A DNA stretch of 8,717 bases from an uncultured Veillonella sp. GTDB taxonomy: Bacteria; Bacillota; Negativicutes; Veillonellales; Veillonellaceae. This document shows positions 8,665-8,717 of this stretch, piece after piece; within the stretch, counting starts at the first letter, position 1; every line of letters starts with the position of its first letter. The stretch lies in contig URZS01000023.1 in NCBI GenBank assembly GCA_900552445.1, positions 1-8,717 on the forward strand. The letters are read 5' to 3'. The position numbers were made by a program, and so were the translations under genes. A model generated the notes under the pieces. It did no database searches and had not been told where the DNA came from. It saw nothing but the letters and a program-made list of their open reading frames with translations.

Positions 8665-8717
8665 ATGAATAAAATAACCATAAAAAAGAAACATAAAACA
8701 CGTAAAAATAACATACA
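8665..8717 (+). CDS. Start of a possible plus-strand gene, cut by the window end
   Basis: An ATG at 8665 opens a frame that stays open to the window edge (17 codons). GGAG lies 9 bases upstream, an acceptable though slightly long spacing. The visible N-terminus, MNKITIKKKHKTRKNNI, is extremely basic. Such a start could precede a membrane span or belong to a nucleic-acid-binding protein, but nothing can be assigned. It would be divergent from glmS. No good plus-strand promoter was found in the AT-rich stretch before it. The call rests only on the open frame and ribosome site. Confidence 0.4.
   Translation, partial: MNKITIKKKHKTRKNNI

Overview
The window is a stretch of AT-rich Gram-positive-type (Firmicutes sensu lato) chromosome. 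The protein sequences and codon use look most like a Negativicute such as Veillonella, but that is an impression from the sequence and not a database result. Every complete gene lies on the minus strand, so the transcription order runs from high to low coordinates. No mobile element, CRISPR array, rRNA or tRNA was seen, and the content is mostly housekeeping.

Right end (about 8160-8717): a sigma-A-type promoter at 8480-8509 drives a long leader that contains a recognisable glmS self-cleaving ribozyme (cleavage expected between 8400 and 8399). The leader ends in a strong Shine-Dalgarno for glmS (8165-6333, glucosamine-6-phosphate synthase). Divergent from it, at the right edge, is the start of a possible plus-strand gene (8665 onward) that the window cuts off. 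A stem with a UUCG tetraloop (6298-6325) separates glmS from trpS.

Middle (4775-6274): trpS (tryptophanyl-tRNA synthetase) is followed after 36 bases by a small two-helix membrane protein with a probable PH-like cytoplasmic domain. The best start for that protein is an internal ATG at 5251.

Left half (742-4633): a canonical promoter (TTTACA-N17-TATAAT, 4605-4633) drives a polar amino acid ABC importer in the order lipoprotein binding protein, permease, ATPase. A fourth gene encodes an exported 423-residue protein of unknown function, whose ribosome binding site overlaps the ATPase stop codon. A perfect 13-bp hairpin between the binding-protein and permease genes probably makes the binding protein more abundant than the membrane parts. 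A 153-base gap separates permease and ATPase.

Left end (66-571): a single-domain universal stress protein with its own extended -10 promoter and a strong terminator.

The genes do not form one pathway. The best leads for something undescribed are the exported protein welded to the amino acid importer; a GTACA-N10/11-TGTAC inverted repeat at the predicted 5' end of both the glmS and the importer transcripts; the inter-gene hairpin; and a departure from the usual bases in the glmS ribozyme core. I did not find a convincing new multi-gene system.
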